This document shows, piece after piece, positions 1-11,548 of a stretch of 64,000 nt of DNA (positions within the stretch are counted from its first letter, which is position 1; each line of letters opens with the position of its first letter). A program made the translations under genes and the position numbers. The stretch covers positions 50,759,779 to 50,823,778 of the forward strand of contig CM070548.1 in the NCBI GenBank assembly GCA_036346405.1, written 5' to 3'. This DNA comes from Phyllostachys edulis. Taxonomy: Eukaryota; Streptophyta; Magnoliopsida; Poales; Poaceae. The notes beneath the pieces were generated by a model. That model made no database searches. It had not been told where the DNA came from and worked only from the letters and a program-made list of their open reading frames with translations.

Positions 1-699
1 GACGCGACTATTCGAATAGATTTGTTAACACTCTACAGATGTTGTACACTTTACCCACAAGATGCAATCAACTAGATCAGAGCTGATCACAACAAAACAT
101 TTCCGAAACTTCATCTCGACAATTGCCCCCCTTCCCATGTGTTTTACCGTAGTACCAACCTTGACATAGTGCCTTGGTACGATGCACACTGTTGGACCTA
201 GAAGCGGTGAACCGTCCATAAATATGATTCTACCACAGCGGTAAACACCTCCACCCTAGCACACAATCTATCCTACATGCCTAAGTAGTCAATGTCAAGA
301 TTCCATATAGCTTACTAAGTTAGGCCCGTCCCATCAGGCATGTGGTTGTACAATTGCGGCTCAGTTCAATGGTACACAAAGTTAAGTCATTTATTGACCA
401 AGGCGGGACTACTAATTTCTAACTACATTACCAAGATTTTATATTTTCCCATCACACAGCTCCACCATATCACACAATTCCATCCACTCACCTCAGTCTA
501 AATCTTTTTCCACCCTATTGGTTAAGTGTAACACATGCCATTAATGAGTAACAGCATACTGCACATAATTTTACACATATTCCATAATCACTTAGTCAAG
601 TTCATATTTGTAACTCAAATGACATAAATGACTCGTTACATGTCTAAGCAGACTATTCATATCTAACTAACCCACGTTAACAACTAATAATTCACCAAG
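1..699 (-). repeat. Gypsy-type LTR fragment (tail half)
   Basis: No credible gene is present. Bases about 180-698 align by eye to 18175-18680 in the same order (for example 'aacacctccaccct', 'ttactaagttaggcc', 'cataatcacttagtcaag', 'aactaataattaacc'). The first 60 bases resemble 15484-15560 and 60420-60475 ('tattcgaatagattt', then 'ctctacagatgttgtac', then 'tttacccacaag'). In the complete related LTR at 59724-62418 this block lies in the minus-strand LTR. The similarity ends abruptly near 699, where Copia coding sequence starts, so this is probably one half of an LTR whose other half is 11549-11988. Confidence 0.7.
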
Positions 700-1323
700 C
701 CGGACATACAATTTGTTGTGTGTCTGTGCACTCGATTTCAGGCTTCCCCTCGTGCCTCTCATTGTCAAGCAGTGCGTCGCATTTTCAGGTACCTCCAGGA
801 CACTCTTGACTTTGGGCTTTGGTATTCTTCTGATTCTGCTCTCTCTATTCGGGTTTTTTCTGATGCTGATTTTGTGGGGTGTAGAGTGGATAGGAAGAGT
901 ACTTATAGCACTTATCATTTCTTAGGCACATCTCTTATCTCTTGGTCATCTAAGAAACAGTCTTCTGTTGCACAGTCCACTGCCGAGGCCGAGTATGTAG
1001 CTGCAGCCAGTAGTTGCTCTTAGGTTCTCTGGATCTTGTCTACTCTGCGGGACTATGGGTTGTCTTTGGGTAATGTTCCTCTTTTCTGTGACAACACTAG
1101 CGCCATTAACATTGCCAAAAACCCAGTGCAACACTCTAGGACCAAGCATATTGACATTCGATATCATTTTCTTAGAGACCATGTAGAGAAGGGTGGTGTT
1201 GTGCTTCACTTTGTAGAGTCTAAGCAGCAGCTTGCGGATATTTTCACTAAGGCTCTTGATTCTTCTCGTTTTGCTTCTTTGCGGGGAGAGTTGGGGGTTA
1301 TTAGTCCTCTTGGCCTATTTTGA
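700..1323 (+). pseudogene. Copia (Sirevirus-like) reverse transcriptase end and RNase H, truncated
   Basis: An open frame starting at base 700 (PDIQFVVCLCTRF...) reads through the connection and RNase H domains of a Ty1/Copia polyprotein and ends with a TGA at 1321-1323. Recognisable blocks are RIFRYLQDTLDFGLWY, the RNase H acidic signature FSDADFVG, WSSKKQSSVAQSTAEAEYVA, PLFCDNTSAINIAKNP, and RTKHIDIRYHFLRDHVEKG with ADIFTKAL. One in-frame TAG at 1021-1023 interrupts it, in the place where related proteins have a glutamine. The 5' end is cut at the junction with the Gypsy-type LTR; the catalytic YVDD part of the reverse transcriptase is absent. The frame runs into the 3' non-coding region and LTR downstream, so this is the 3' part of an element. 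Confidence 0.88.
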
Positions 1324-2743
1324 GGGGGAGTTGACTCTTTTGCATTCATTGTATCATATTGCATTTTAAATCAGCAACTTGCTTTGTAATATAAAATCAT
1401 GGAGCCTTGTTTATTATTCCTGTGTGACATGATTTCATTCTTTATACCTTGCCATATCTTGTGCTAGTTTGCTTGGTTTATCATGATTTTCCATGTGTAG
1501 CTTAGCTTTTACCATGCTAGCTCTATTAAATATGAGAAACTTGAATCAAAACATGATTTGTTGGATCTTGTGATTAGTTTTGCCATAGTGATCCTCTCAT
1601 GATTCATGCCATGTCAAACACGCTAAGTTGAGTCTTGAATCTAATTTGAGTTTTAGATTGAGCTATGCTATTTCCTAAGTCAAGCAAATGAAAAATGATC
1701 TTTTTGTGCGAAAAAACTGATCTCACCAATTCTTTCTCATGAGACGGCTTGCCATTGCACTAGGCATGAACTCAGGGGGAGTTTTGGATGACCTAGACCA
1801 CTCTTTTAAGTTTGTTGCTTAGAATGGTCGCGGCAAGGCTTGAGATCTAGCACATGGCTAAAAACAAAATAAATTGTGAAAATTGGTTAAAGCTTAGGAG
1901 GCAGTTGTGGATGGCTCTAAGTCCAGGACTTGCTTTGCTAAGATAAAACCAATAAAAAATTTAGCAAGTGCTTAATGTGCTAAATTTCAAAGTGCTTGAA
2001 TAAATTGATTCAACATTGAACTCATAGCGCTCTAAATTGACTATTTTATAGCTTCTTGGTTCCATTTAGTTTATTGACATGACTTAACTCATTTTTGGAT
2101 ACCTTTGGCTCAACTATGATCTTGTGCACCTTAACTTACTAAACTTTCATTTAATCACAGATTATTGCTTTTTTGGCCTTATCTTTGCTATATATGATTT
2201 GTCATGATTTACAATAGCTTCTTCACATAATATGGCTTGGTGTAATACTTGTACAGTCCTCTTAGATAATTCTCATGGCTCCCTTTGCTAAAAATTGGAT
2301 AATTTAAATTGTAGCAATTCCATGTCATTCATGCTCTATCTTCCTCTATGCATCTTGATGAATACATTGTCAAAGGGGGAGAAATGGTAAAAATGAAGAA
2401 ATAGGGAGAAAATAAAATTTTCAGGATGTTCATAGTGAGGGGGAGCATCTCATTTGCATCTCTTGGTTCCTCAAAATGATCAAAGGTCAAATTGAACAAT
2501 TGTTCTTTCATATGGACCTTAAGTGAGATTTTTGACTCGTTTCTGGAATTTGAAGCTTTCTTGACTTCTTCTGTCTTATCTCACTTCTTGACACTTTCTG
2601 GAAGCCAACTTGGTCTCTGTCATTGCATTCACTTGCTTTTTGGACCAAGTTGTGCCTTTGTGCGAAAAATTGTTTTCTTTTACTTTCAAACCTCAAAACA
2701 TTCATTTTTGGGAAATTGCTAATGTGTTCATCAAGGGGGAGAT
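1324..2743 (+). other. Copia 3' non-coding region with repeated polypurine-tract-like motifs
   Basis: This is a 1.4 kb AT-rich stretch between the pol stop codon and the LTR with no convincing ORF. It contains five copies of a GGGGGAG core, near 1323 (right at the stop), 1775, 2376, 2439 and 2735. The last one (2734-2741) sits directly before the LTR start and is the likely polypurine tract for plus-strand priming. A long 3' region with several such tracts is what I know from Sireviruses, where an envelope-like gene sometimes sits here; none is visible. Confidence 0.7.
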
Positions 2744-4814
2744 TGTGGATATCATGGGGATATTCTCATGATCTTAGGATGATGAGACAATTGGCAATTG
2801 CTTTGAAGTTTTGTCGAAGGTGTTGTTTTCAGCAAAGTGTCAGGAAAATCGGTTGTACCGGCATTGATGGTGCGGTAATACCGCAGGTTGTGTGGCGGTA
2901 GTGCCGTAGAGCGGTAATACCGTTTGATGCATGGCAGTAGTACCGCATCATGGTCGTACCGTATGGAAGTTAGCGGTACGAATTTTCCAAAACGCATGTT
3001 TTTGGAGTTTGGATTTTCTTGATGTGCGGTAGAACCGGGGTTTGCTTGGCGGTAGTACTGCATGACGGTGTGACCGCTTGAGAACGGTATGGAAATTCTA
3101 GAGGAGTTATTTGGGGAGATTTTGGGAATCTCCGAGGAGCGGTATGACCGTAGTGTTGGAAGCGGTACTACCGTAGGACGGTAGTACCGGACTTTATGTG
3201 GCGGTAATACCGGTTGTGTGCTGAATATTGTTTCAATTGGAGAATTGATTTTGGGTTAGGTCAAGTTCATGGGCTTCAGTGCATATGTGTTACATGATGC
3301 ATGTTTTCACTAACGTGGGTCAAGTTGTGAAGAACTTGTTCCTGGAATCGATTTCTTTGTCTATTGTTGTGCAGGACGCTTGGAGGTCAACGACGGTCAA
3401 CGGCGAGGATGATCGGGACTAAGCTTGGAAAGCTGAGATTCAGAACGATCGAGGATACCGGGTGAGGTCAATGGACCCAAGCATGGCGCAAAATGGACAA
3501 AGGTGACCGAACAGGCGATTCGATTGTGAGTTGGATCAAGCGGCATGGGTTGGTGCAAGTGCCATGGTGGTTTCGGCGGGAGCCAGACGGCAAAGACTTA
3601 CCGACATGATGAGAGCCGTTGATCAAACTACACATGGCGAAGCATGGGATTGCTTCACGATGATTGGACTCGGTTCTTGGAAAAGGATCGAGAAGGGGTA
3701 TTTTGGTAATTTCACCAAATACCGCCTTGATGACCTTTGGCTAAACCGCAGCGCGGGTCGACACATGGAGAAGCGGTTTAGGTCAATCGAAGACGAAGAT
3801 GGCGCTTTGAAATACGTGCGTGTGTTAACCCGTTTGTGTGTTGGGCTTAACGGGTGCCCTAATGGAATATTCTCTAGATGCTAGCCTCTATATAAATAGT
3901 GAGGGGCGATGTGTGCTCAGGGAGAGCCGGGGAAGCCCCCATTCTTTGTGTGCCCTATTTTGTTAGGGTTTTGGAGAGAAAGGGGAGAGCTAGGGTTCTA
4001 GGGTTTGGATTGAGTGTGTGCTCAGGTGGTGAGCTTTGTCCTCCTAGATGGAGTGGCTGTAAACAACAATCATCCATCTATCTCAAATCAATCCAAGCAA
4101 AGATTTCACAGATGAGCCTCTTTGTGTTCTTATTCTCTATTTGATGTTTTTGGGGCTTTCTTTGATCCGGGAGTTTCTCTTTGGTTTCTGAGCTAGATTT
4201 GGCTTGCTATGACATGTGGGAATACATCTACAATCATCTTGATCATCAATCACCCACGAGCAAGTTTCTAGATCTGTTTAGGTTTTGGCTCGGTTCTTGA
4301 AACAGACTTCACTCAAATCCAAAAAGGTTCGAACTTTGATGTGGATCTATTCGATCCTTGTTTGGAATAGGTTCCTAACCTCCTAGAGAAGCTTTGTCTC
4401 AAGTTTCATGAAGTTTGACCGAGTGGATCAAAAGTTGTGCAAATTTTAGATTTGGTTTTTCAGCTGTCGGGACGAACTCCAGGATAATCGATAGTACCTT
4501 TCATTTGCCTGCGGTAGTACTGCGGTGCGGTAGTACCGCTCTATACACTACGGTAGTACCGATTATAGGTAGTACCACTGGTTACACTGTGGTAGTACCA
4601 ATTGTCCTGATTTTTCAGAACTTCTTCGGGTAGTTTGCTGCTGTGCCTTGGGGGTGTTGATTGGATGCAAGTTAGACTTACTCTGTGCCTGAACATTGAT
4701 CTTCATAGCTCTCTCAGCTATTGGAGTGTTTTGCGAATTGAATTCAATATTTGTCGAAAAGTTTTTTGAGCTCCTATTCACCCCCCCCCTCTAGTCGCAT
4801 GTTTCGGTCCTACA
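2744..4814 (+). repeat. LTR of Sirevirus-like Copia element (full length)
   Basis: This 2071 bp LTR starts TGTGGATATC directly after a polypurine tract and ends CCTACA two bases before a tRNA-Met primer site. It is matched over its last about 1.7 kb by 9828-11548. Two clusters (about 2850-3215 and 4505-4605) contain many copies of a short palindrome of the form CGGTAnTACCG, for example 'gcggtaataccgc' near 2873. A pair TATATAAATAG near 3889 followed by a GC-rich stretch is a plausible promoter. Because it has pol sequence on its left and gag on its right, it serves as the 3' LTR of one copy and the 5' LTR of the next. Confidence 0.88.
3889..3899 (+). promoter_or_regulatory. Candidate LTR TATA box
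   Basis: The motif tatataaatag lies about 1150 bp into the Copia LTR, and the region downstream is flush with the start of a transcribed-looking stretch. The same position in the second LTR (about 10613-10623) reads 'catataaatag'. This is motif-based only. Confidence 0.4.
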
Positions 4815-4816
4815 AG

Positions 4817-4829
4817 TGGTATCAGAGCC
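4817..4829 (+). other. Primer binding site, initiator tRNA-Met
   Basis: TGGTATCAGAGCC begins two bases after the LTR end CCTACA. It is the complement of the 3' end of initiator tRNA-Met, the usual primer of plant Copia elements. It fixes the LTR boundary and the plus orientation of the element. Confidence 0.92.
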
Positions 4830-4870
4830 CGGTTAGCTCTTCTCATAGATCTTAACCGGTCTTTGGAGCC

Positions 4871-7571
4871 ATGACGACTGACAAGTATTCAACCAAACCA
4901 CCTGTGTTTGATGGAATCAATTTTTCTTACTGGAATGCTCGCATGCATGCCTACATCGAGGCTCAAGGGCACGCAATTTGGCTTAAGGTCAAAAATTCTT
5001 ATGTTGTGCCACCAATGACGATGTGATCACTCCAGATGTGGAGGTAAATAGCAAGGCTCAAAACTTCTTGATTCAAGGGCTTAGTCGATCTGAGTTTGAG
5101 CGTGTCGCTCATTTGAGGTCTGCTCATGAGATCTGGAAGACCCTCTGTGATTACCACGAGGGCTCTACTGCGATCAAGGAAGTGAGACAGAACCAACTCA
5201 AGAAAGAATACTCAAAGATCGAACAAAGGCCCGGTCAATCTTTGGATGAGTTGTTGGAGAGATTCTCAAAAATCATTCATGACTTACGTGCTGTGGATCT
5301 TGTGTTCACTGAATCTGAAAATGCACGTCAGCTCTTGGGTGCTCTTGATGTGAAAGTCTGGGGGATGAAAATCACTTCCATCAATGACAACACTGTCATG
5401 AGTGAGCTTACCATGGATAAGCTCTACTCGAGGTTGAAGACGCATGAGATTGACTTTATCTCGCGTCTCCCCAAGACAGAGTCGATGGCTTTAGTGGTTG
5501 ACCCATCTAAGGGTAGCTCTTTTGATTCTTTGGATTTTGGCTCATCTGGTTTTTCATTGTCCGCTTTGCACTCTTTGAGCGATGAGCAGCTAGAGAAGCT
5601 ACCTGAGGATGATTTAGCCCTCCTATCCACAAAATTCTCAAGAGTCTACAACAAGGTGAGGAATAGAAGGAGAGGTGGCCCTGTTACCTGTTTTGAGTGT
5701 GGTGAGCCAAACAACATTCGGGCTAAATGCCCCAAGCTGAAGGGCAAGGAGGAGAAGGACTTCCGGAGGCGTCCTCAAGCTCGGGATGCGAAAGCCAAGA
5801 AGCCCAACTACAGGAAGTTCGTCAACCGGGTCCTTGCCGCTCTTGAAAATGTTGATATGAGCGACGTGGACTCGGGGACGGAGGACGACGATGATAATTC
5901 CCATGGCAAGAAGAAGGCCCAGGACCTCACTGACATGTGCTTCATGGCCAAGAACAGCCACAACATCGACTCTTCCAACGACGATGAGCTTTTCAGCGAT
6001 CCCGACGAGGTATGCCCCTCACCAGATGAGATGAAACGCGCTTTAGTTGTTGCTGAACGAAATCTAAAAAGGCAAGCTAAAATGATTAAGAAACAGGATA
6101 TCATGATTGACAACTTGAACCAAGAAGTAGTTAGGCTCAAATCCATTAATCCTGTTGATGATTGTGATTCTTGCTCTAGCTTGTATGATGAATTGACCAA
6201 TCTGAAATCTACTCATTTCTCCATTGCAAATCAACTTAAAGATGCTCTAGATGAACTAGAATCTCTTAAATCAAGTCCTAATCATGATTGCATGGATGCT
6301 ATTGCCCTAGATGTGACTACTGTAGATGCTATTCCTTCACCTTGCTCAAATTGTGCCTTGCTTGAATTGAAATTGGATAGTGCTACTAAGGAATTGCTGA
6401 AATTTGATCCTAGTCACACTTGCTCTCATTGTGAGGATAACAAGATTAAAATGAAGAAAATGTCTGAAATGATTCTTTATTCTAAGAATGCTTCATATGA
6501 AAACTGTCTTAAACTCACAATTGAGAATGATGCTCTAAACAAGACTCTAGAGGAGAAATCTAAAATTGAACAATCCATATCCATGACTGCTTCCAAGAAA
6601 GTTGTTGATTCTGCTTCTTGTGCTTTTTGTACTAAAATTGGAATAAATTTAGATGAGATACAAGAGACGTTTACAGTCAAATTCAAAGAGCAAGTGAGTA
6701 GGATTAAGAATGCTTCTTGTGTGTCTTGTGAGGCTTTAAAGGTTGAGGTAGCTCTTGTTAAAGAAAAGCTTGTTAGGACAATCAAGTCGAATATGTGTAT
6801 CACCTGTAAGGACCTAGTCAAAGAAAATGATTACATCAAAAAGTCTCTTGAGAGATTTTCTAGTGGGAAGAAGAACCTTAACATGATCCTTGATCAATCT
6901 AAAGTGAGTGTGCAGAATAGTGACCTAGGATTTAATTCTTTAGAGAATTCTAAGAATCACCCACCTAGGTTGTGAGAGCTGTTAAGAGTGGCTTGTTTGA
7001 GGTAGAACCCCCTGAGCCATCTAAGATAGTCTTTAGATCTGCAGGTTTTGCCCAAACCCCTTCTAGCAAGGCAGATGCTTCTAAGTCAGCAGATCAGACC
7101 TCTCAAAAGGTCAAGTATCATTGCATCTTCTGCAAGAAGGATGGCCACATAGTTGAGTTCTGCTTCCGTAGAGCTAAGAGTGAGAGGAAGGAAAGAGTGC
7201 GTGCTTTGAGGTCTATTAGAGGAGTTCCCTCACCTTCTACAGTCTATAGAGCCAGACAGCCTATTTTTCCTGCTAGACATAGGCCTATGTTCGTAGATGA
7301 CTTCTTTGACTCTTTTGGTGGCTCTAGGCAGCAATTTGGGTTAGGATATCGTGAGCAGAGACCACAGGTAGCATATAGACAGGGGGAGTACCGATCTTTT
7401 GGTAGGTCGATTCGGAGAGGTCTAGGTGTTGCTCGTGTGCATTCTTATGATTATCCCTCTAACCATTTTATTGCTGCTTCTTCTGCTGTTCCTAAGCATC
7501 TTGTGGCTCAGTACTGGATTCCCAAGTCTTTGATCACTAACTTGATCTTGAGGCCGAGATGTTTCTGCTAA
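4871..7571 (+). pseudogene. Sirevirus-like Copia gag (broken by frameshifts)
   Basis: The gag starts at ATG 4871 (MTTDKYSTKPPVFDG...SYWNARMHAYIEAQG). It shifts frame near 5015, continues open from about 5023 to 6975, shifts again near 6972 and ends at 7571. The N-terminal part is a retrotransposon gag/UBN2-type domain. A first zinc knuckle near 5694 has the spacing of CX2CX4HX4C, but Asn replaces the His (CFECGEPNNIRAKC). It is followed by an acidic Asp/Ser stretch and a long coiled-coil-like region of about 300 residues holding six CxxC motifs (6165-6815). A second knuckle near 7119 is intact (CIFCKKDGHIVEFC). The protein would form the particle and bind RNA; the frameshifts make it inactive as it stands. 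Confidence 0.88.
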
Positions 7572-7582
7572 GTGCTCTATAG

Positions 7583-8938
7583 GTCCGTCGTGCGAGGAAG
7601 GAGGATATATGGCTTGTTGACTCTGGGTGTTCTCGACACATGATTGGAGATTCTAGATGGTTCTCCCCCCTCACACGTGCATCCGGCAATGAGTTGATCA
7701 CTTTTGGGGATGCTTCTACCGGGGCCGTGACAGCCAAGGGCACAATGCGCGTCAACAACAAGTTCATGCTTAAGGACGTCGCTTTGGTAAGTAAGCTAAG
7801 GTATAATCTGCTATCTGTTTCTCAGCTTCTTGATGAGGGTTTGGAGGTGAGGTTCAAGAGTGGTGAGTGTAGAGTTCTAGACTCCTCGGGTGTGCATGTC
7901 TTTGGGATCTCTAGATTTGAGAAGATCTTTAGCGCTGATTTCGGTATATCTTCTTCTTCCAGTCTTAGATGTCTTGTGGCTTCTGACTCTCATGATCTAG
8001 TATTGTGGCATCGTAGGCTTGGACACATAGGCTTCGACCATTTGACCAGGGTCAGTAGCAAGAACTTAATTAGAGGTTTGCCTTTGCTTAAGAATGTTAG
8101 AGACCTAGTGCGCACTCCCTGTAGACATGGTAAGATGGTTTCTGCTTCTCATCCACCTCTTACTTTAGTGTTAACTGATGGACCAAGTCAGCTCTTGCAC
8201 TTAGACATTGTTGGCCCTTCTAGAGTCCAGTCTGCAGGAGGGAAATGGTATGTGCTTGTGATTGTGGATGATTTCTCCAGGTATTCATAGGTTTATTTTC
8301 TGGTTTCTAAGGATGAGGCTTTTGGCTGTTTTAGAGAGTTGGCCCTTAGAATAGCTGTTGACCTTCGTGGAGCTTTGAGGACCATTAGAAGTGACAATGG
8401 CACAGAATTCAAGAACTCTTCCTTTGCCACTTTCTGCACTGAGAGAGGACTTGAGCACCAGTTCTCTTCACTTAGAGTTCCCCAGCAGAATGGGGTTGTA
8501 GAGAGGAAGAACATGACCCTTATAGAGATGGCTAGGACCATGCTAGATGAGCATTGCACACCTAGGAGGTTTTGGGCTGAGGCGATTTCTACTGCTTGTT
8601 AAGTGTCCAACAGGGCGTTCTTGAGATCTGTCGTAGGAAAGACTTCTTTTGAGCTTAGATTTGGTCATAGGCCTAAAGTCTCTCATTTCAAGATTTTTGG
8701 TTGCAAGTGCTTCATTCTTAAACATGGCAACTTGGACAAATTTGAATCAAGATGTTATGATGGCATTTTTCTTGGATATCCTGCTCATTCTCGTGGCTAT
8801 CGTGTATTTAATTTTGATACTAACAAAATTGTTGAGACTTGTGAAGTCACTTTTGATGAGGCTAGTCACGGTACTAGACCCGATCTTTGCAGTACACGTG
8901 TTCTCGATATTCGAGAAAGCATCTTAAATCGACGATGA
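7583..8938 (+). pseudogene. Copia protease and integrase (broken)
   Basis: This is in a different frame from the end of gag. It opens with the aspartic protease motif WLVDSGCSRHM (DSG at 7619-7627). The integrase zinc region follows (LWHRRLGH, then DLVRTPCRHGKM, where the first Cys of the HHCC set is Arg). The catalytic core has LHLDIVGPS, then IRSDNGTEFKN, then QQNGVVERKN, so the D, D and E positions are all visible. Two in-frame stops lie at 8288-8290 (TAG) and 8600-8602 (TAA). The C-terminal part includes FELRFGHRPKVSHFKIFGCKCF and DGIFLGYPAHSRGYRVFN, and the frame is lost near 8930. It would cleave the polyprotein and insert the cDNA, but it is not functional. Confidence 0.9.
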
Positions 8939-9826
8939 CTCTGACATAGAGGATGAAGGTCCAATCCATCCTCCAGTCATCTCTGAGATGGTTGGAGAGC
9001 CTGCTTCTACTTCTTCAGCTTCAGCTGAGCAGCCTCCTCCTATTTTTACCAGGGATTCAAGTGGCTCTGTTCCTACCTCCACAGCCCATGAGGTAGAGGC
9101 CACATCTGCACCAGGACCTCCTCTTCATATTTAGCGACAACACCCAACTGAGCAGATAATTGGAGATCTTCATGAGTGAGTTACTTGCTCCAGGTTTATC
9201 TCTCCAGATTCTCATACACATTCTGCTTTTGTTGCGTCCTTTGGACCCCGAGATGTCACCCATGCTTTATCTGATTCCTCTTGGGTCAATGCCATGCATG
9301 AAGAGCTTGAAAATTTTGAAAGAAATCAAGTCTAGACCTGAGTTGAACCTCCACCTAATCACAATGTAATTGGAACAAAATGGATTTTCAAAAATAAGCA
9401 AAGTGAGGATGGGTTGGTAGTTCGCAATAAGGCTAGGCTTGTAGCTCAAGGTTTTTCCCAGGTAGAAGGCTTAGACTTTGAAGAGACCTTTGCTCTTGTA
9501 GCTAGATTAGAAGTCATTCGTATTTTGCTAGCATTCGCGGCATCTAAGGGCTTTAAGTTTTTTCAAATTGATGTCAAGAGTGCTTTCCTTAATGGCTTCA
9601 TAGAAGAAGAGGTCTTTATCAAGCAACCTTCTGGTTTTGAAAATCTCAAGTTCCCAAACCATGTGTTTAAGCTCTCTAAAGCCTTGTATGGATTGAAGTA
9701 GGCCCCTAAAGCTTGGTATGATAGGCTTCAGAGTTTCTTGCTTAAAAATAATTTCAAAATAGGAATGGTAGATAAAATCTTGTTCACTCTCAGGCATGGC
9801 AATGACTTTTTATTGGTTCAGATTAT
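8939..9826 (+). pseudogene. Copia linker and N-terminal reverse transcriptase (truncated)
   Basis: After an acidic Ser/Pro-rich linker with several stops (about 8940-9200), the reverse transcriptase starts at 'SSWVNAMHEELENFE' near 9280. It continues through WIFKNK, RNKARLVAQGFSQVEGLDFEETFA, FKFFQIDVKSAFLNG (first catalytic Asp) and VFKLSKALYGLK, then a TAG at 9700-9702, and AWYDRLQSFLL. Similarity stops after FLLVQI at about 9826, just before the expected YVDD box. From there the sequence is internal LTR sequence, so an internal deletion removed the rest of the RT, RNase H, the 3' non-coding region and the first 364 bp of the LTR. Confidence 0.88.
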
Positions 9827-11548
9827 TTGTTTTGGGAGATTTTGGGATTCTTCGGGGAGCGGTATGACCCTTGATGTTGGAAGCAGATTATCAGCAGGCT
9901 GTAGTAATCGACTTTATGTGGCGGTAATACCGGTTGTGTACTGAATATTGTTTCAATTGGAGAATTGATTTTGGGTTAGGTCAAGTTCATGGGCTTCAGT
10001 GCATATGTGTTACATGATGCATGTTTTCACTAACGTGGGTCAAGTTGTGAAGAATTTGTTCCCGGAATCGATTTCTTTGTCTATTATTGTGCAGGACGCT
10101 AGGAGGTCAACGACGGTCAACGGCGAGGATGATCGAGACTAAGCTTGGAGAGCTGGGGTTCAAAACGGTCGAGGATGCTGGGTGAGGTCAATGGACTCAA
10201 GCATGGCGTAAAATGGACAAAGGTGACCGAACGGGCAGTTGGGTGCAACGGGTTGGATCAAGCAGCGCAAGGGTCGGTGCAAATGCCATGGTGGTTTCGG
10301 CGGGAGCCAGACGGGAGAGACTTGCCGACATGATGAGAGCCATTGATCAACCTACACGTGGCGAAGCATGGGATTGCTTCACGATGATTGGACTCGGTTC
10401 TTGGAAAATGATCGAGAAGGGGTATTTTGGTAATTTCACCAAATACCGCCTTGATGACCTTTGGCTAAACCGCGGCACGGGTCGGCACATGGAGAAGCGG
10501 TTTAGGTCAATCGAAGACGAAGACGGCGCTTTGAAATGCGTGCGTGTGTTAACCCGTTTGTGTGTTGGGCTTAACGGGTGCCCTAATGGAATATTCTCTA
10601 GATGCTAGCCTCCATATAAATAGTGAGGGGTGATGTGTGCTCAGGGAGAGCCGGGGAAACCCCCATTCTTTGTGTGCCCTATTTTGTTAGGGTTTTGGAG
10701 AGAAAGGGAAGAGCTAGGGTTCTAGGGTTTGGATTGAGTGTGTGCTCAGGTGGTGAGCTTTGTCCTCCTAGATGGAGTGGCTGTAAACAACAATCATCCA
10801 TCTATCTGAAATCAATCCAAGCAAAGATTTCACAGATGAGCCTCTTTGTGTTCTTATTCTCTATTTGATGTTTTTGGGGCTTTCTTTGATCCGGGAGTTT
10901 CTCTTTGGTTTCTAGGCTAGATTTGGCTTGGTATGACATGTGGGAATACATCTACAATCATCTTGATCATCAATCACCCACGAGCAAGTTTCTAGATCTG
11001 TTTAGGTTTTGGCTCGGTTCTTGAAACAGACTTCACTCAAATCCAAAAAGGTTGGAACTTTGATGTTGATCTATTCGATCCTTGTTTGGAATAGGTTCCT
11101 AACCTCCTAGAGAAGCTTTGTCTCAATTTTCATGAAGTTTGACTGAGTGGATCAAAAGTTGTGCAAATTTTAGATTTGGTTTTTCAGCTGTCGGGACGAA
11201 CTTCAGGATAATCGATAGTACCTTTCATTTGCCTACGGTAGTACCGCGGTGCGGTAGTACCGCTCTATACACTGCGGTAGTACCGATTATAGGTAGTACC
11301 ACTGGTTACACTGTGGTAGTACCAATTGTCCTGATATTTCAGAACTTCTTTGGGTAGTTTGCTGCTGTGCCTTGGGGTGTTGATTGGATTCAAGTTAGAC
11401 TTCCTCTGTGCTTGAACATTGATCTTCATAGCTCTCTCAGCTATTGGAGTGTTTTGTGAATCGAATTCAATATTTGTCGAAAAGTTTTTTGAGCTCCTAT
11501 TCAACCCCCCCCCCCCGGCCCCTTCTAGTCGCTTGTTTCGGTCCTACA
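9827..11548 (+). repeat. 5'-truncated second Copia LTR
   Basis: Collinear with 3108-4814 and very similar by eye; for example, an about 100-residue translated stretch around 3531-3884 and 10213-10608 differs at only a few places. It lacks the first about 364 bp of the LTR. The join shows short shared sequence ('ttatttg' in both the pol side and the LTR side). It ends CCTACA at 11548, as in the first copy, but no primer site follows, so this is the 3' end of the element. An extended C tract (11506-11516) differs in length from the first LTR. Confidence 0.88.

Noticed and set aside
4817..4829. tRNA gene at the TGGTATCAGAGCC motifs (4817, 33211, 59707)
   Set aside because: These are primer sites complementary to tRNA-Met next to LTR ends, not tRNA genes; no cloverleaf surrounds them.
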